The notes under the pieces: generated by a model
Told to the model about the DNA's origin: nothing
The model's input: the letters and a program-made list of their open reading frames with translations, nothing else
The model's database searches: none
Assembly: GCF_009379765.1 (NCBI RefSeq)
Contig: NZ_WHTD01000015.1
Location: forward strand, 1-64,000
From: Actinophytocola sp.
Lineage (GTDB): Bacteria; Actinomycetota; Actinomycetes; Mycobacteriales; Pseudonocardiaceae
Direction of reading: 5' to 3'
Length of the DNA: 64,000 bases
Shown here: one piece after another, positions 32,071 to 40,505 of the stretch
Numbering within the stretch: the stretch's first letter is position 1
Layout of the letters: every line of letters begins with the position of its first letter
Made by a program: the position numbers and the translations under genes

Positions 32071-33765
32071 ATGACGATGCGCGTGTACGAGGCGTTGGCC
32101 AGGATCTGTGCGGGTGCGGGTGTGGACACCGCCTTCGTCCTGCTGGGCGACGCGAACCTGCTGTGGGCGCTCGCCTTGACGTCCGATTCGGACGTCCGTC
32201 TGGTCCGCGCGCGACACGAGAACGCGGCCGTGTTGATGGCCGACGGCTACGCGCGGCGGACCGGGCGCGTCGGGCTCGCCTCCCTCACGTGCGGACCGGG
32301 GCTCACCCAGGCCGCCACCGCGCTGACCACCGCCGCGCGGGCGCGCACCCCGCTCGTCGTGGTGGTCGGTGACACTCCGCGCGGGCTGGCGTACAGCTTG
32401 CAGGAGTTCCCGCAGCAGGCACTGGTCGCCTCGACCGGGGCGAGGTACCGGCAGCTGAGCAACGCTCCGACGGCTACCAACGGCATGCGGCAGGCGTTCG
32501 CCGAGGCGGCTCGGGATCGGATCCCGGTCGTGGTGGGCGTTCCGGTCGACGTGCAGGCGGAGTTCTGCCCGGATGAGCCCGACCTCGCGGCTGCCTGCCG
32601 CATGCCGTCGGTGTCCCCGGCGAGGGCGCCGGTCGCGGCACCCGAGGCCGGGGACCTGGACCGGGTGGCCGCACGGCTGCTCGACGCGCGCCGGCCGGTG
32701 ATCGTCGCGGGGCGCGGGGCGGTGTTCTCCGGCGCCCGGGACGCGCTGCTCGCAGTCGCCGACGAGATCGGCGCGTACTACGGGAACACGTTGCGGGCCA
32801 ACGGTTTCTTCCGCGACTGCGCGTATGACATCGGCATCGTGGGCGGCTTCTCGACCGACTCGGCGCGCGGTGTGCTGGAGTCGGCCGACGTGGTGTTGGC
32901 GGTCGGCGCCAGCCTTGGCCACTACACCACCGATGGCGGCGGGCTGTTCCGCGGCGCGCACGTAACACAGCTGGACATCAGCCCGCAGTTCTGGTGCCAA
33001 GGCGTGCGGGCGGCCGACGACTACCTGGTCGGCGACGCGCGCCTGGGGGCGGAGGGACTGCTGGCGCGGATCCGTGCGGCCGGGCGCCCGTCCGGACGGG
33101 ACGACCGGATCGCCGTCAACCCCGCCGGGCCGGGCGGCGACACGACGGGGCGGTTCGAGGGGGACGGTGCCGGCGCGCTCGATCCCCGCCGTGCCACCGA
33201 GATACTGAACCTTGCCCTGTCCGAAGAGTCCTTTGTGGTCATCGGTGCCGGCCACTTCTGGAACTTCGCCGTGCTGGGACTGGCAGCGCCGAAGGTGGGC
33301 CAGGTCGAGTACGCGCCGATCCATTTCGGCGCCACCGGTGACGCGCTCGCGTTGGCGATCGGCTCGTGGAGCGCGGACCGGTCGACGCCGGTGTACGCGA
33401 TCGAAGGCGACGGGAGCCTCTTCATGGCGCTCCCCGAGTTGGACACCCTGGCCCGGGAGCGAGCCAGGGTGTGCGTCCTGGTGATGAACGACAGCGCGTA
33501 CGGCGCGGAGGTCCACAAGCTGCGCCAGCTGAACCTGCCCGAGGACTGTGCCACGTATCCGACCACCGACTTCGCGTCGCTCGCGCGTGCCATGGGACTG
33601 GACGGCGTCACGGTGGACCGGGACGACGGCACCCTGGACACCGTCCTCGCAGATTTCGCGGAGTCCGGACGGCCGACGGTGGTCGACGTCCGCGTCTCGC
33701 GTTCAGTCGTGTCCACGCACCTGCCCCCGCCGATCACGATGTCCCACGGGCCGGTGGCACCGTGA
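32071..33765 (+). CDS. thiamine diphosphate-dependent enzyme (acetolactate synthase/benzoylformate decarboxylase superfamily)
   Basis: 564-aa ThDP enzyme with three domains. The N-terminal PYR domain has the cofactor-activating Glu in RHENAAVLMADGYAR. The central domain spans about 190-330 (RRPVIVAGRGAVFSGA). The C-terminal PP domain shows the ThDP-Mg motif GDGSLFMALPELDTL through VMNDSAYG. It could decarboxylate a 2-oxo acid or cleave a 2-hydroxyacyl-CoA; sequence alone does not decide. ATG 32071 is used; GTG 32053 is also possible and neither has a strong ribosome binding site. It follows the hydrolase by 70 bp. Confidence 0.85.
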   Translation: MTMRVYEALARICAGAGVDTAFVLLGDANLLWALALTSDSDVRLVRARHENAAVLMADGYARRTGRVGLASLTCGPGLTQAATALTTAARARTPLVVVVGDTPRGLAYSLQEFPQQALVASTGARYRQLSNAPTATNGMRQAFAEAARDRIPVVVGVPVDVQAEFCPDEPDLAAACRMPSVSPARAPVAAPEAGDLDRVAARLLDARRPVIVAGRGAVFSGARDALLAVADEIGAYYGNTLRANGFFRDCAYDIGIVGGFSTDSARGVLESADVVLAVGASLGHYTTDGGGLFRGAHVTQLDISPQFWCQGVRAADDYLVGDARLGAEGLLARIRAAGRPSGRDDRIAVNPAGPGGDTTGRFEGDGAGALDPRRATEILNLALSEESFVVIGAGHFWNFAVLGLAAPKVGQVEYAPIHFGATGDALALAIGSWSADRSTPVYAIEGDGSLFMALPELDTLARERARVCVLVMNDSAYGAEVHKLRQLNLPEDCATYPTTDFASLARAMGLDGVTVDRDDGTLDTVLADFAESGRPTVVDVRVSRSVVSTHLPPPITMSHGPVAP

Positions 33766-33796
33766 CGCCGCTGGCTCGTATGTCGCCTCAGCGCGG

Positions 33797-33820
33797 CATA
33801 TGGTTATACTACTTATACGC
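33797..33820. promoter_or_regulatory. AT-rich operator element 6 (B12 mutase operon)
   Basis: TGGTTATACTACTTATACGC contains two TTATAC cores, at 33804-33809 and 33813-33818, spaced 9 bp apart as direct repeats. Tandem repeats of this kind (GGTATA) are bound by the FCD-type regulator NanR in E. coli. Confidence 0.6.
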
Positions 33821-33853
33821 AGCCAGAGCGTTCGAGCCGGTGGGATTGTGTCC

Positions 33854-35473
33854 ATGAGCGACATAAGGCGCACGCCGTCGGGCATCGTTACGACGACGGA
33901 GTCCGGGGTGGAGATCGAGGCCGACTACGCACCGGCGGACGGAGTGGACCCGCGGGTGGGCGCTCCCGGTGAGTTCCCGTACACACGTGGTATCCACCGG
34001 GAGATGTACCGGCAACGGCTCTGGACGATGCGCCAGTACTCTGGCTTCGGCGACCCCGCGCTGTCCAACCAGCGCTATCGCGCGCTGATCGAGGCCGGGC
34101 AGACCGGCCTCAGCGTCGCGTTCGACCTGCCGACCCAACTGGGCTACGACTCCGACGACCCGCTCGCCACCCCCGAGGTCGGTCGGGTCGGCGTCGCGAT
34201 CGACACACTCCAGGACCTGGACGACCTGTTCGACCAGGTCCCGCTGGACCACGCCAACCCGAGCTTCACGATCAACGCGCCGGCTCCCGTGCTCGCCGCC
34301 ATGTACGTTGCGCTGGCGCGCCGGCGCGGCACCGACCTGAGCAAGCTGCGGGCCACGCTGCAGAACGACATCCTCAAGGAGTTCCTCACTCGCGGCGCGT
34401 ACGTCTTCCCGCCGGGGCCGTCGGTCAAGCTCGCCATAGACGTCATCGAGTACTGCAACGAGGTGACGCCCTCGGTCTACCCGATCAGCGTGTGCGGCAG
34501 CCACATCCGCGACACGGGAGCTACCGGCCTGGACGCGCTCGCGATCACGCTCGCCGACGCGCTCGCGTATCTGAGGGGGACCGTCGACCGCGGGCTGAAC
34601 GCGGCCGCCGTGGCGTCCCGGTTCAGCTTCCTCTTCTGTGCCAGGCAGGATCCGCTGGTCGAAGCGGCGTCGATCCGGGCCGCTCGCCGGCTGTGGGCGT
34701 ACACGCTGCGCGACCAGCTGGGCATCGACGATCCCGCCGCGCTGAAGTTCCGGTTGTTCAACTCCAGCTCGAACCAGATGTTCACCCGGCACGAGCCGCT
34801 CAACAACATCGTCCGCGGCACGCTCGCCGGCCTCGGGGTGATTCTCGGCGGGGCGCAGGCGGCGACGGTGATCGGCTACGACGAGGCCTATGACATTCCG
34901 TCCGAGGAAGCGCAGCGGGTCGGCCTTCGCACGCAGCAGATCCTCGCCTACGAGACACACATCCCGGCGACCGTCGACCCGCTCGCCGGGTCGTACTACG
35001 TCGAGGCGCTCACCGACGAGAGCGAGCAGCGGCTCGCCGCCTTCCTCGCCAAGATCGACGAGCGGGGCGGCGTCGTCAAGGCGATCGAGGACGGGTGGAT
35101 CCAGGAGCTGATGTACGACCGGGCGTACGAGCTCGAGAAGGGGATCGCCAACGGGGACGTCTCCGTCGTCGGCGTCAACACCTTCGCCACCGGCGGGGCC
35201 ACCGACGCCGATCTGTACACACTCGACGGTGCACTGCACCAGGTGGACGAGACGGTGGTGGCCCGGCAGGTCGACCGGCTGGAGCGGCACCGCGCGAAGC
35301 GTGACGGCGCGGCCACACGCCGGGCTGTCGACGACATCCGACGAGCGGCGCAGGACGACCGCAACGTGTGCCCTGCCATCGAGGTCGCGGTTACCGCCGG
35401 CGCCACGGTGGGTGAGTGCATGAGCGCGCTTCGGGACGCGTACGGGGTCTACCACGAGGGCGGGAAGATCTAG
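33854..35473 (+). CDS. coenzyme B12-dependent acyl-CoA mutase, large subunit
   Basis: 539-aa TIM-barrel subunit of the methylmalonyl-CoA mutase family without its own B12 domain. Family blocks: RQYSGFGDPALSNQRY, GLSVAFDLPTQLGYDSDDP, LQNDILKEFLTRGAYVFPP, DEAYDIPSEEAQR, VDPLAGSYYVE. Tyr62 and Arg180 correspond to Tyr89 and Arg207 that bind the free carboxylate in methylmalonyl-CoA mutase (Phe and Gln in isobutyryl-CoA mutase), so a carboxylated acyl-CoA is likely. The conserved SGYH near His244 reads CGSH (Ser216-His217), losing the active-site Tyr243, which is unusual. It forms a complex with the B12 subunit encoded two bases downstream. Confidence 0.9.
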   Translation: MSDIRRTPSGIVTTTESGVEIEADYAPADGVDPRVGAPGEFPYTRGIHREMYRQRLWTMRQYSGFGDPALSNQRYRALIEAGQTGLSVAFDLPTQLGYDSDDPLATPEVGRVGVAIDTLQDLDDLFDQVPLDHANPSFTINAPAPVLAAMYVALARRRGTDLSKLRATLQNDILKEFLTRGAYVFPPGPSVKLAIDVIEYCNEVTPSVYPISVCGSHIRDTGATGLDALAITLADALAYLRGTVDRGLNAAAVASRFSFLFCARQDPLVEAASIRAARRLWAYTLRDQLGIDDPAALKFRLFNSSSNQMFTRHEPLNNIVRGTLAGLGVILGGAQAATVIGYDEAYDIPSEEAQRVGLRTQQILAYETHIPATVDPLAGSYYVEALTDESEQRLAAFLAKIDERGGVVKAIEDGWIQELMYDRAYELEKGIANGDVSVVGVNTFATGGATDADLYTLDGALHQVDETVVARQVDRLERHRAKRDGAATRRAVDDIRRAAQDDRNVCPAIEVAVTAGATVGECMSALRDAYGVYHEGGKI

Positions 35474-35475
35474 GC

Positions 35476-35904
35476 ATGGACGGTGTCGGCCGGCGGGCGC
35501 GGGTGCTGATCGCGAAGATCGGGCTGGACGGCCACGATCGCGGTGCGCGCATCGTCGCCAGGGCACTTCGGGACGCCGGCATGGAGGTCATCTACACCGG
35601 CCGACACGTGTCAACCGAGGCGATCGCGTCCATCGCGGTCGCCGAGGACGTCGACATCGTCGGCGTCAGCATCCTGTCCGGCGCGCATGTCCCGCTCGTG
35701 CGTTCGTTGGTCCGCGCCCTGGAAGCGGCGGGGATCCGCGATGAGGTGGACGTTGTCGCCGGAGGAACGGTGTCGACCAGGGCAACGCGTGACGAGCTGT
35801 TCGCACTCGGCGTCGCCGACGTGTTCGCAGGCGGCACACCGTTACCCGACGTGGTCCGCCGGGTGGAGGAGATCGCTCTGCGGCGGGCCGCCGGCAGGCG
35901 ATAG
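35476..35904 (+). CDS. B12-binding small subunit of acyl-CoA mutase
   Basis: 142-aa flavodoxin-like cobalamin-binding protein. The base-off/His-on motif DxHxxG is present as KIGLDGHDRGARIVARAL, followed by GVSILSGAH and VVAGGTVS, which hold the nucleotide tail. It completes the mutase with the large subunit. The separate large and small genes follow the architecture of isobutyryl- and 2-hydroxyisobutyryl-CoA mutases; methylmalonyl-CoA mutases usually carry both domains on one chain. No MeaB/ArgK-type GTPase chaperone is in the window. Confidence 0.92.
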   Translation: MDGVGRRARVLIAKIGLDGHDRGARIVARALRDAGMEVIYTGRHVSTEAIASIAVAEDVDIVGVSILSGAHVPLVRSLVRALEAAGIRDEVDVVAGGTVSTRATRDELFALGVADVFAGGTPLPDVVRRVEEIALRRAAGRR

Positions 35905-35979
35905 ACAGCGGCACATCCGCCGCACCGGACCGAACTGGATAGTTCTCGGATAGATCCCGACGCTTTCCTTGACGGTGAC

Positions 35980-36003
35980 GTTAATATGATTATTATATGC
36001 CTA
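35980..36003. promoter_or_regulatory. AT-rich operator element 7 (NitT/TauT-type importer operon)
   Basis: GTTAATATGATTATTATATG, 33 bp upstream of the substrate-binding protein gene. On the other strand it reads CATATAATAATCATATTAAC. A variant without exact GTATAA. Confidence 0.5.
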
Positions 36004-36035
36004 GGCTCGGGGGTGGGCATGGCAGGAGTTGGGCG

Positions 36036-37088
36036 ATGAAGACCAGCGGATACCGTGTTGCACGCACTTCGGGCGTGCTCGCATCCATCGCGGGGCTCGC
36101 GATGGTGCTCGGAGTCGCTTGCGGCAGCGACGATGGTTCAGGTGGCGGCGGCGAGTCGTCCGGCGGGATGACCGCGATCAAGATGGTCGTTCCGCAGTCC
36201 ATTCAGTACATTCCAGTGTTCGCCGCGATCGATGGAGGGTACTTCGAGAAGCAGGGCCTCGACGCCTCCGTCAGCGAGTTCACCGATGTGCAGGCCGCGC
36301 GGACGGTCTTCCTGTCCGGTGACGTCGACGTCCTGGTCGGCGCCTCGATCGGCAACACCGCGCTGAACGACAACGTACCGATCAAGCACGTGGTCGGGCT
36401 CTACACCGGAGACGCGCAGCAGATCGTGCTCAAGAAGGACCTGGAGAGCAAGGTCGAGGCCGGAGACGTCAACGCGCTGAAGGGGCTCACCCTCGCGACC
36501 ACGACGCCCGGGTCGGGCGCGGACACCACGCTGCGGGCGCTGCTGAGCCAGAACGGCATCACCGACGCGAAGGTGATCAACAACAACGGTCTCGCCGGCG
36601 CCTACTCCGCGTTGTCCGAGGGACGGGTGGACGGGATGATCACGGCTGAGCCGTTCACCACCAACGCGATCGAGGACGGGCTCGGCTTCCAGCTCATGGA
36701 CCTGGCCGACGCACCCGACGCGTGGCCGGTCGGCCAGAAGCTGCCCTCGGTGGTGTTCTCCGTCAAGGAGGACTTCTACAACGACAACCGCGAGACCGTC
36801 GACAAGTTGGTCGCCGGGGTGGTCGACGCCCTCATCGACTTCCAGAAGGATCCGGCACCTCTCGTGGCCGCCGCGCAGAAGGCCATGCCGGACCAGGACA
36901 AGGATCGGACCGCCGAGGTGGTGAACAAGGTTCTGCCTCGCTATTCGCCGATCATCAACGAGGACGGCTGGGATCCGGCGATGGATCTCTGGCTGGAGAC
37001 GGGCGCGCTCGAGAACCGGGTCGAGTACGACCAGATCGTGGCGACGGACTACGAGAAGGAATGGGCGAGGTTCACCCCCAGCTCGTGA
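36036..37088 (+). CDS. NitT/TauT-type ABC substrate-binding lipoprotein
   Basis: 350-aa exported binding protein with lipobox GVAC (MVLGVACGSDDG). The mature part is a type II periplasmic-binding fold of the SsuA/NMT1-like family (MVVPQSIQYIPVFAAIDGGY, FEKQGLDASV, GLAGAYSALSEGRVDGMITAEP). Relatives bind sulfonates, nitrate, aromatic acids or pyrimidines; the ligand here is unknown and presumably the acid degraded by the island. ATG 36036 follows GGAG. It leads an operon with two permeases and one ATPase. Confidence 0.9.
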   Translation: MKTSGYRVARTSGVLASIAGLAMVLGVACGSDDGSGGGGESSGGMTAIKMVVPQSIQYIPVFAAIDGGYFEKQGLDASVSEFTDVQAARTVFLSGDVDVLVGASIGNTALNDNVPIKHVVGLYTGDAQQIVLKKDLESKVEAGDVNALKGLTLATTTPGSGADTTLRALLSQNGITDAKVINNNGLAGAYSALSEGRVDGMITAEPFTTNAIEDGLGFQLMDLADAPDAWPVGQKLPSVVFSVKEDFYNDNRETVDKLVAGVVDALIDFQKDPAPLVAAAQKAMPDQDKDRTAEVVNKVLPRYSPIINEDGWDPAMDLWLETGALENRVEYDQIVATDYEKEWARFTPSS

Positions 37089-37110
37089 CAAACCCATCCT
37101 GCCGACCGCC

Positions 37111-37944
37111 GTGCCGCCCGCGGCCGCACACCCCGCAGCCGTGGGCGGCGCCGCCAGGAACAAGAGTTCGGGACGTATCGTGAAGCGACGACGCGGATCA
37201 GTGTCCACTTTCGCCTTGGGCACGATGGGCCTGGCGATCGTGGTCGTCGTCTGGGCCGTGGTGAACGCTTCCGGAACCGTGAGCGAGCGGACCCTTCCGT
37301 CGCCGGCGACGACGTTCGACCGGTTCGCCCGCGACGTGACCTCCGCCGACTTCCTGCGGGTCCACCTGCCGACCACGGCCTGGACCGCCTTCCTGGCCGT
37401 GGTCATCGGCATGGCGGCGGGCGTGCTCGTCGGGGTGATCCTGTTCCGGTGGCACTCGCTCTACCGTCTGCTGAGGCCATACATCGCGTTCGCGAACGCC
37501 GCGCCGCGGATCGCGTTGATCGCACCGCTGGTGCTGGCGTTCGGCACGGGGGTCGCGAGCAAGATGGCCCTCGGTGTCTCGCTCACCATCTTCGTCGCTC
37601 TGCTCGCGGCGTACGGGGCGCTGGCGGCGGTCGACACGTCGCTGGCTCAGTCCGTCAGGTGCCTCGGCGGCACCGAGATCGATGTGTGGCGCTACGTCAT
37701 GCTGCGGGCGATCGTGCCGAACCTCATCGCGACCTTGCGCATCGTGGTGAGCCTCGGACTGCTGGCTGCCGTGGCCGGCGAGATGATCGTCTCCGAGGCG
37801 GGGATCGGCTGGCTGATCGCCCGCCGTGGCGCCGTCGTGGACATCGCCGGCGTGTTCAGCATGCTGGTGGTGCTCGCCCTGCTCGCCGCGTTGCTGAACG
37901 CGCTCATCGACATTCTTGCCAGGCAGGCCACGAAATGGACCTGA
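37111..37944 (+). CDS. NitT/TauT-type ABC permease 1
   Basis: 277-aa inner-membrane permease with about six helices and the cytoplasmic EAA-type loop around AVDTSLAQSVRCLGGTEIDV contacting the ATPase. GTG 37111 is the longest start; a GTG at 37183 (VKRRRGS) would give 253 residues and fits relatives equally well. It overlaps the ATPase gene by 10 bp. Confidence 0.88.
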   Translation: MPPAAAHPAAVGGAARNKSSGRIVKRRRGSVSTFALGTMGLAIVVVVWAVVNASGTVSERTLPSPATTFDRFARDVTSADFLRVHLPTTAWTAFLAVVIGMAAGVLVGVILFRWHSLYRLLRPYIAFANAAPRIALIAPLVLAFGTGVASKMALGVSLTIFVALLAAYGALAAVDTSLAQSVRCLGGTEIDVWRYVMLRAIVPNLIATLRIVVSLGLLAAVAGEMIVSEAGIGWLIARRGAVVDIAGVFSMLVVLALLAALLNALIDILARQATKWT

Positions 37945-38828
37945 ACCGCTTCTCCGAGGAGGCCCGGATGCTGGAGCATTCCGCACCCTCGATCAGTCCT
38001 GCGGGCGCGAACGGTACGTCAAGTGCCCTGCGCACGGAGGATCTGGCGATCGAGTTCGTATCCGGCGACCGCCGGGTACTCGCGGTCGATTCGTTGAACG
38101 TCAACATCCAGGAGGGCGAGTTCGTCTGCATCGTCGGCCCGAGTGGCTGCGGGAAGTCCACTCTGTTGAACGCGGCCGCCGGGATCCTGCTCGACGATCA
38201 GAAGCAGGGCGTGAACGTCGACATCACCGGAACCCTGGAACTGGCAGCCGGTTCGAACCGGCACGACGGCTCGATCGGATACGTGTTCCAGTCGGACACG
38301 GTGCTGCCGTGGCTGTCCGTGGAGCGCAACGTGGGACTGCCGCTGAAGTTCGCCGGTGTCCGGGACTGGAAGCCAAGGGCGCAGTCGTGGCTCGCCCGCC
38401 TCGGCCTGAGTGACTTCGCCGATGCCTACCCCAGGACCCTGTCGGGTGGCATGCGCAAGCGGGTGCAGGTGGCGCAGGTGTTCGCGCAGAACCCCAGGCT
38501 GATGCTGATGGACGAGCCGTTCGGCTCGCTGGACGCCCAGACTCGGGCCGTCGTCCAGGAGGAGTTCGTCCGCATCTGGGAGACCGAGTCGAAGACCGTC
38601 CTGTTCGTGACCCACGACCTCACCGAGGCGATTCTCCTCGCGGACCGGATCCTGTGCATGTGTGCCCGGCCGGGCAAGATCGTGCGGGAGTTCATCGTGG
38701 ACATTCCGCGGCCGCGCACCGTCAAGGGAGTCGCCGACCACCCGTCCTTCTCGAAGCTGTACTCGGAGCTGTGGTCTGTGCTCGAAGAGGAAGCCAGGAT
38801 GACGGCCGCCATGGGCAACAAGGCGTAG
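37935..38828 (+). CDS. NitT/TauT-type ABC ATPase
   Basis: 297-aa nucleotide-binding subunit. Walker A GPSGCGKSTLL, signature LSGGMRKRVQVAQ, Walker B LMLMDEPFGSLD and the switch His in FVTHDLTEA are all intact. The C-terminus (ARPGKIVREFIVDIPRPRT) is typical of SsuB/TauB-type proteins. It serves permeases on both sides, forming a likely heteromeric-permease importer. Confidence 0.92.
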   Translation: MDLNRFSEEARMLEHSAPSISPAGANGTSSALRTEDLAIEFVSGDRRVLAVDSLNVNIQEGEFVCIVGPSGCGKSTLLNAAAGILLDDQKQGVNVDITGTLELAAGSNRHDGSIGYVFQSDTVLPWLSVERNVGLPLKFAGVRDWKPRAQSWLARLGLSDFADAYPRTLSGGMRKRVQVAQVFAQNPRLMLMDEPFGSLDAQTRAVVQEEFVRIWETESKTVLFVTHDLTEAILLADRILCMCARPGKIVREFIVDIPRPRTVKGVADHPSFSKLYSELWSVLEEEARMTAAMGNKA

Positions 38829-38833
38829 CGGCG

Positions 38834-39652
38834 GTGAACACCATCGCCGAGACCCGCCCGCAGGCCATCTCCAGCCGGCGGCGGCCCCGGACGCGCCGGA
38901 AGGGAAGAGCGCGGGCCCTGCTGCTGCTCCAGCACATCCTGCTGATCGGCGGGTTGCTCGCTCTGTGGCAGGTGTTGGTCACCACGGAGGTGCTGCCGCT
39001 GATCGCGGTCGGCAGCCCGGAGTCCGTCTGGAACGCGGCGAAGGAGATACTGCCGGCCATCGAGGTCTGGACCGCGACGGCACAGACCGCCGGCAGCTTG
39101 CTGCTCGGTGTGCTGATCGGTGGCACGTCGGGCATGCTGCTCGGTGTCTTCCTGCACCGGCTGCCCCGGGTCAAACAGCTGGTCAACGGGGTGGTCGTGC
39201 CGCTTTACACGATTCCGCGCGCGGCGCTTGTGCCGCTGTTCATCGCGTGGTTCGGCTTCGGCCGGATCTCGGTGGTCATCGTGGCGGCGATCCACGGCTT
39301 CGCCCTGGTCTACGTCGCCATCGGCGGCGCCCTGGCGTCGGTGGACAAGTCGCTGGCCGCATCGGTGCGCACGATGGGCGGCGGGGTCGTCGCGGTGGGC
39401 TTCTACGTCTACTTCTGGTCGGCGATCTCGCAGGTGGTGGTCGGCTTCCGACAGTCGATCAACCTCGGCCTGATGAGCGTCATCGTCGCCGAGATGATCG
39501 GTGCCTCCGGTGGCCTGGGGGCCCTGCTGGTCTTCAGCATCAACCGGTTCAACGTCTCGGACGCGATGGTCTACCTACTCGTCGCCGCGAGCTTGGCGGT
39601 GGCGATGGACACCATCGTGGTATTCCTCCAGTCCAGAATCGTCAAGTGGTGA
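38834..39652 (+). CDS. NitT/TauT-type ABC permease 2
   Basis: 272-aa permease, GTG start 5 bp after the ATPase stop. An Arg-rich cytoplasmic N-terminus precedes about six helices, with the EAA loop near SVDKSLAASVRTMGGGVVAV. A second, non-identical permease in the same operon suggests a heterodimeric channel, in contrast to the single permease usual in SsuABC. Confidence 0.88.
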   Translation: MNTIAETRPQAISSRRRPRTRRKGRARALLLLQHILLIGGLLALWQVLVTTEVLPLIAVGSPESVWNAAKEILPAIEVWTATAQTAGSLLLGVLIGGTSGMLLGVFLHRLPRVKQLVNGVVVPLYTIPRAALVPLFIAWFGFGRISVVIVAAIHGFALVYVAIGGALASVDKSLAASVRTMGGGVVAVGFYVYFWSAISQVVVGFRQSINLGLMSVIVAEMIGASGGLGALLVFSINRFNVSDAMVYLLVAASLAVAMDTIVVFLQSRIVKW

Positions 39653-39682
39653 CGACGGGTCCCGCGAGCCTTGTATCGGCCG

Positions 39683-39723
39683 TTAAAATATGCTAACAAT
39701 AATCTTGATAATAAGTATATGGC
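39683..39723. promoter_or_regulatory. AT-rich operator element 8 (SDR-thiolase operon)
   Basis: About 40 bp, only some 27% GC by eye (GTTAAAATATGCTAACAATA then ATCTTGATAATAAGTATATG). It contains GTATAT and TGATAATAA. It overlaps the presumed promoter of the SDR gene at 39740. Confidence 0.5.
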
Positions 39724-39739
39724 CAGTAGGAGTGTGGCG

Positions 39740-40492
39740 ATGAGGCTGCGAGCGAACACCACGGTTCTGGTTACGGGAAGTACGAAGAATCTCGGCCGGG
39801 CTGCCGTCCTGGCGTTCGCCGAGGGCGGCGCGAACGTGATCGTGAGTGGACGCTCCGATGTGGACAGGGCGGAGGCCGTCGCCACGGAGTGCGAGAAGGC
39901 CGGCGGCAGGGCCATCGTCTCGATGGGCGACATGTCGGTGCCCGCGGACGTGGAGCGGGTCGTCGCCGACGGGCGGGCCGCCTTCGGCTCGATCAACGTG
40001 TACGTGGCCAACGCCGCGATCCGCCCGCACCAGGCGGTGGAGAAATTGTCCTATGAGGACTGGGACAACGTCCTCAAGGTCAACCTCAGCTCCGCCTTCT
40101 ACCTTGCGCACAACATCGTGCCGATGATGCTGGAGCAGGGCTGGGGCCGCATCTTGCACACGTCCGGGGCGGACGGCTTCGTCGGCTGGGAGAACCGCGC
40201 GCACAACGTCACCGCCAAGGCGGGCATCCACGGGCTGACCAAGGCACTGGCAAAGGAACTCGGCCCGAGCGGCGTCACGGCGAACACCGTGGTGCCGGGG
40301 GCGTTCGACACCACGCGGGACCCGGTGAACTATCCGAACTGGAACCCGCACGTGTTCGGCACCACTCTGCCGGTCCGGCGGATCGGCAGGCCGGAGGAGT
40401 ACGGCGCGCTGTGCCGCTTCCTCGGCTCGGACGAGTCGGGCTACATCTCCGGTCAGGCCATCCACATCAGTGGTGGCCAGGTCATGGTCTGA
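39740..40492 (+). CDS. short-chain dehydrogenase/reductase lacking the canonical Tyr
   Basis: 250-aa SDR with the cofactor loop TGSTKNLGR, the NAAIRPH segment and the C-terminal SGYISGQAIHISGGQVMV. Ser142 (LHTSGADG) and Lys160 (NVTAKAGIHG) of the catalytic set are present, but the YxxxK Tyr is Asn156 (H-N-V-T-A-K). Either catalysis uses another residue or the enzyme acts differently. ATG 39740 has GTAGGAG 7 nt upstream. It precedes the thiolase gene by 13 bp. Confidence 0.85.
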   Translation: MRLRANTTVLVTGSTKNLGRAAVLAFAEGGANVIVSGRSDVDRAEAVATECEKAGGRAIVSMGDMSVPADVERVVADGRAAFGSINVYVANAAIRPHQAVEKLSYEDWDNVLKVNLSSAFYLAHNIVPMMLEQGWGRILHTSGADGFVGWENRAHNVTAKAGIHGLTKALAKELGPSGVTANTVVPGAFDTTRDPVNYPNWNPHVFGTTLPVRRIGRPEEYGALCRFLGSDESGYISGQAIHISGGQVMV

Positions 40493-40505
40493 CCGGGGGC
40501 GGCAG

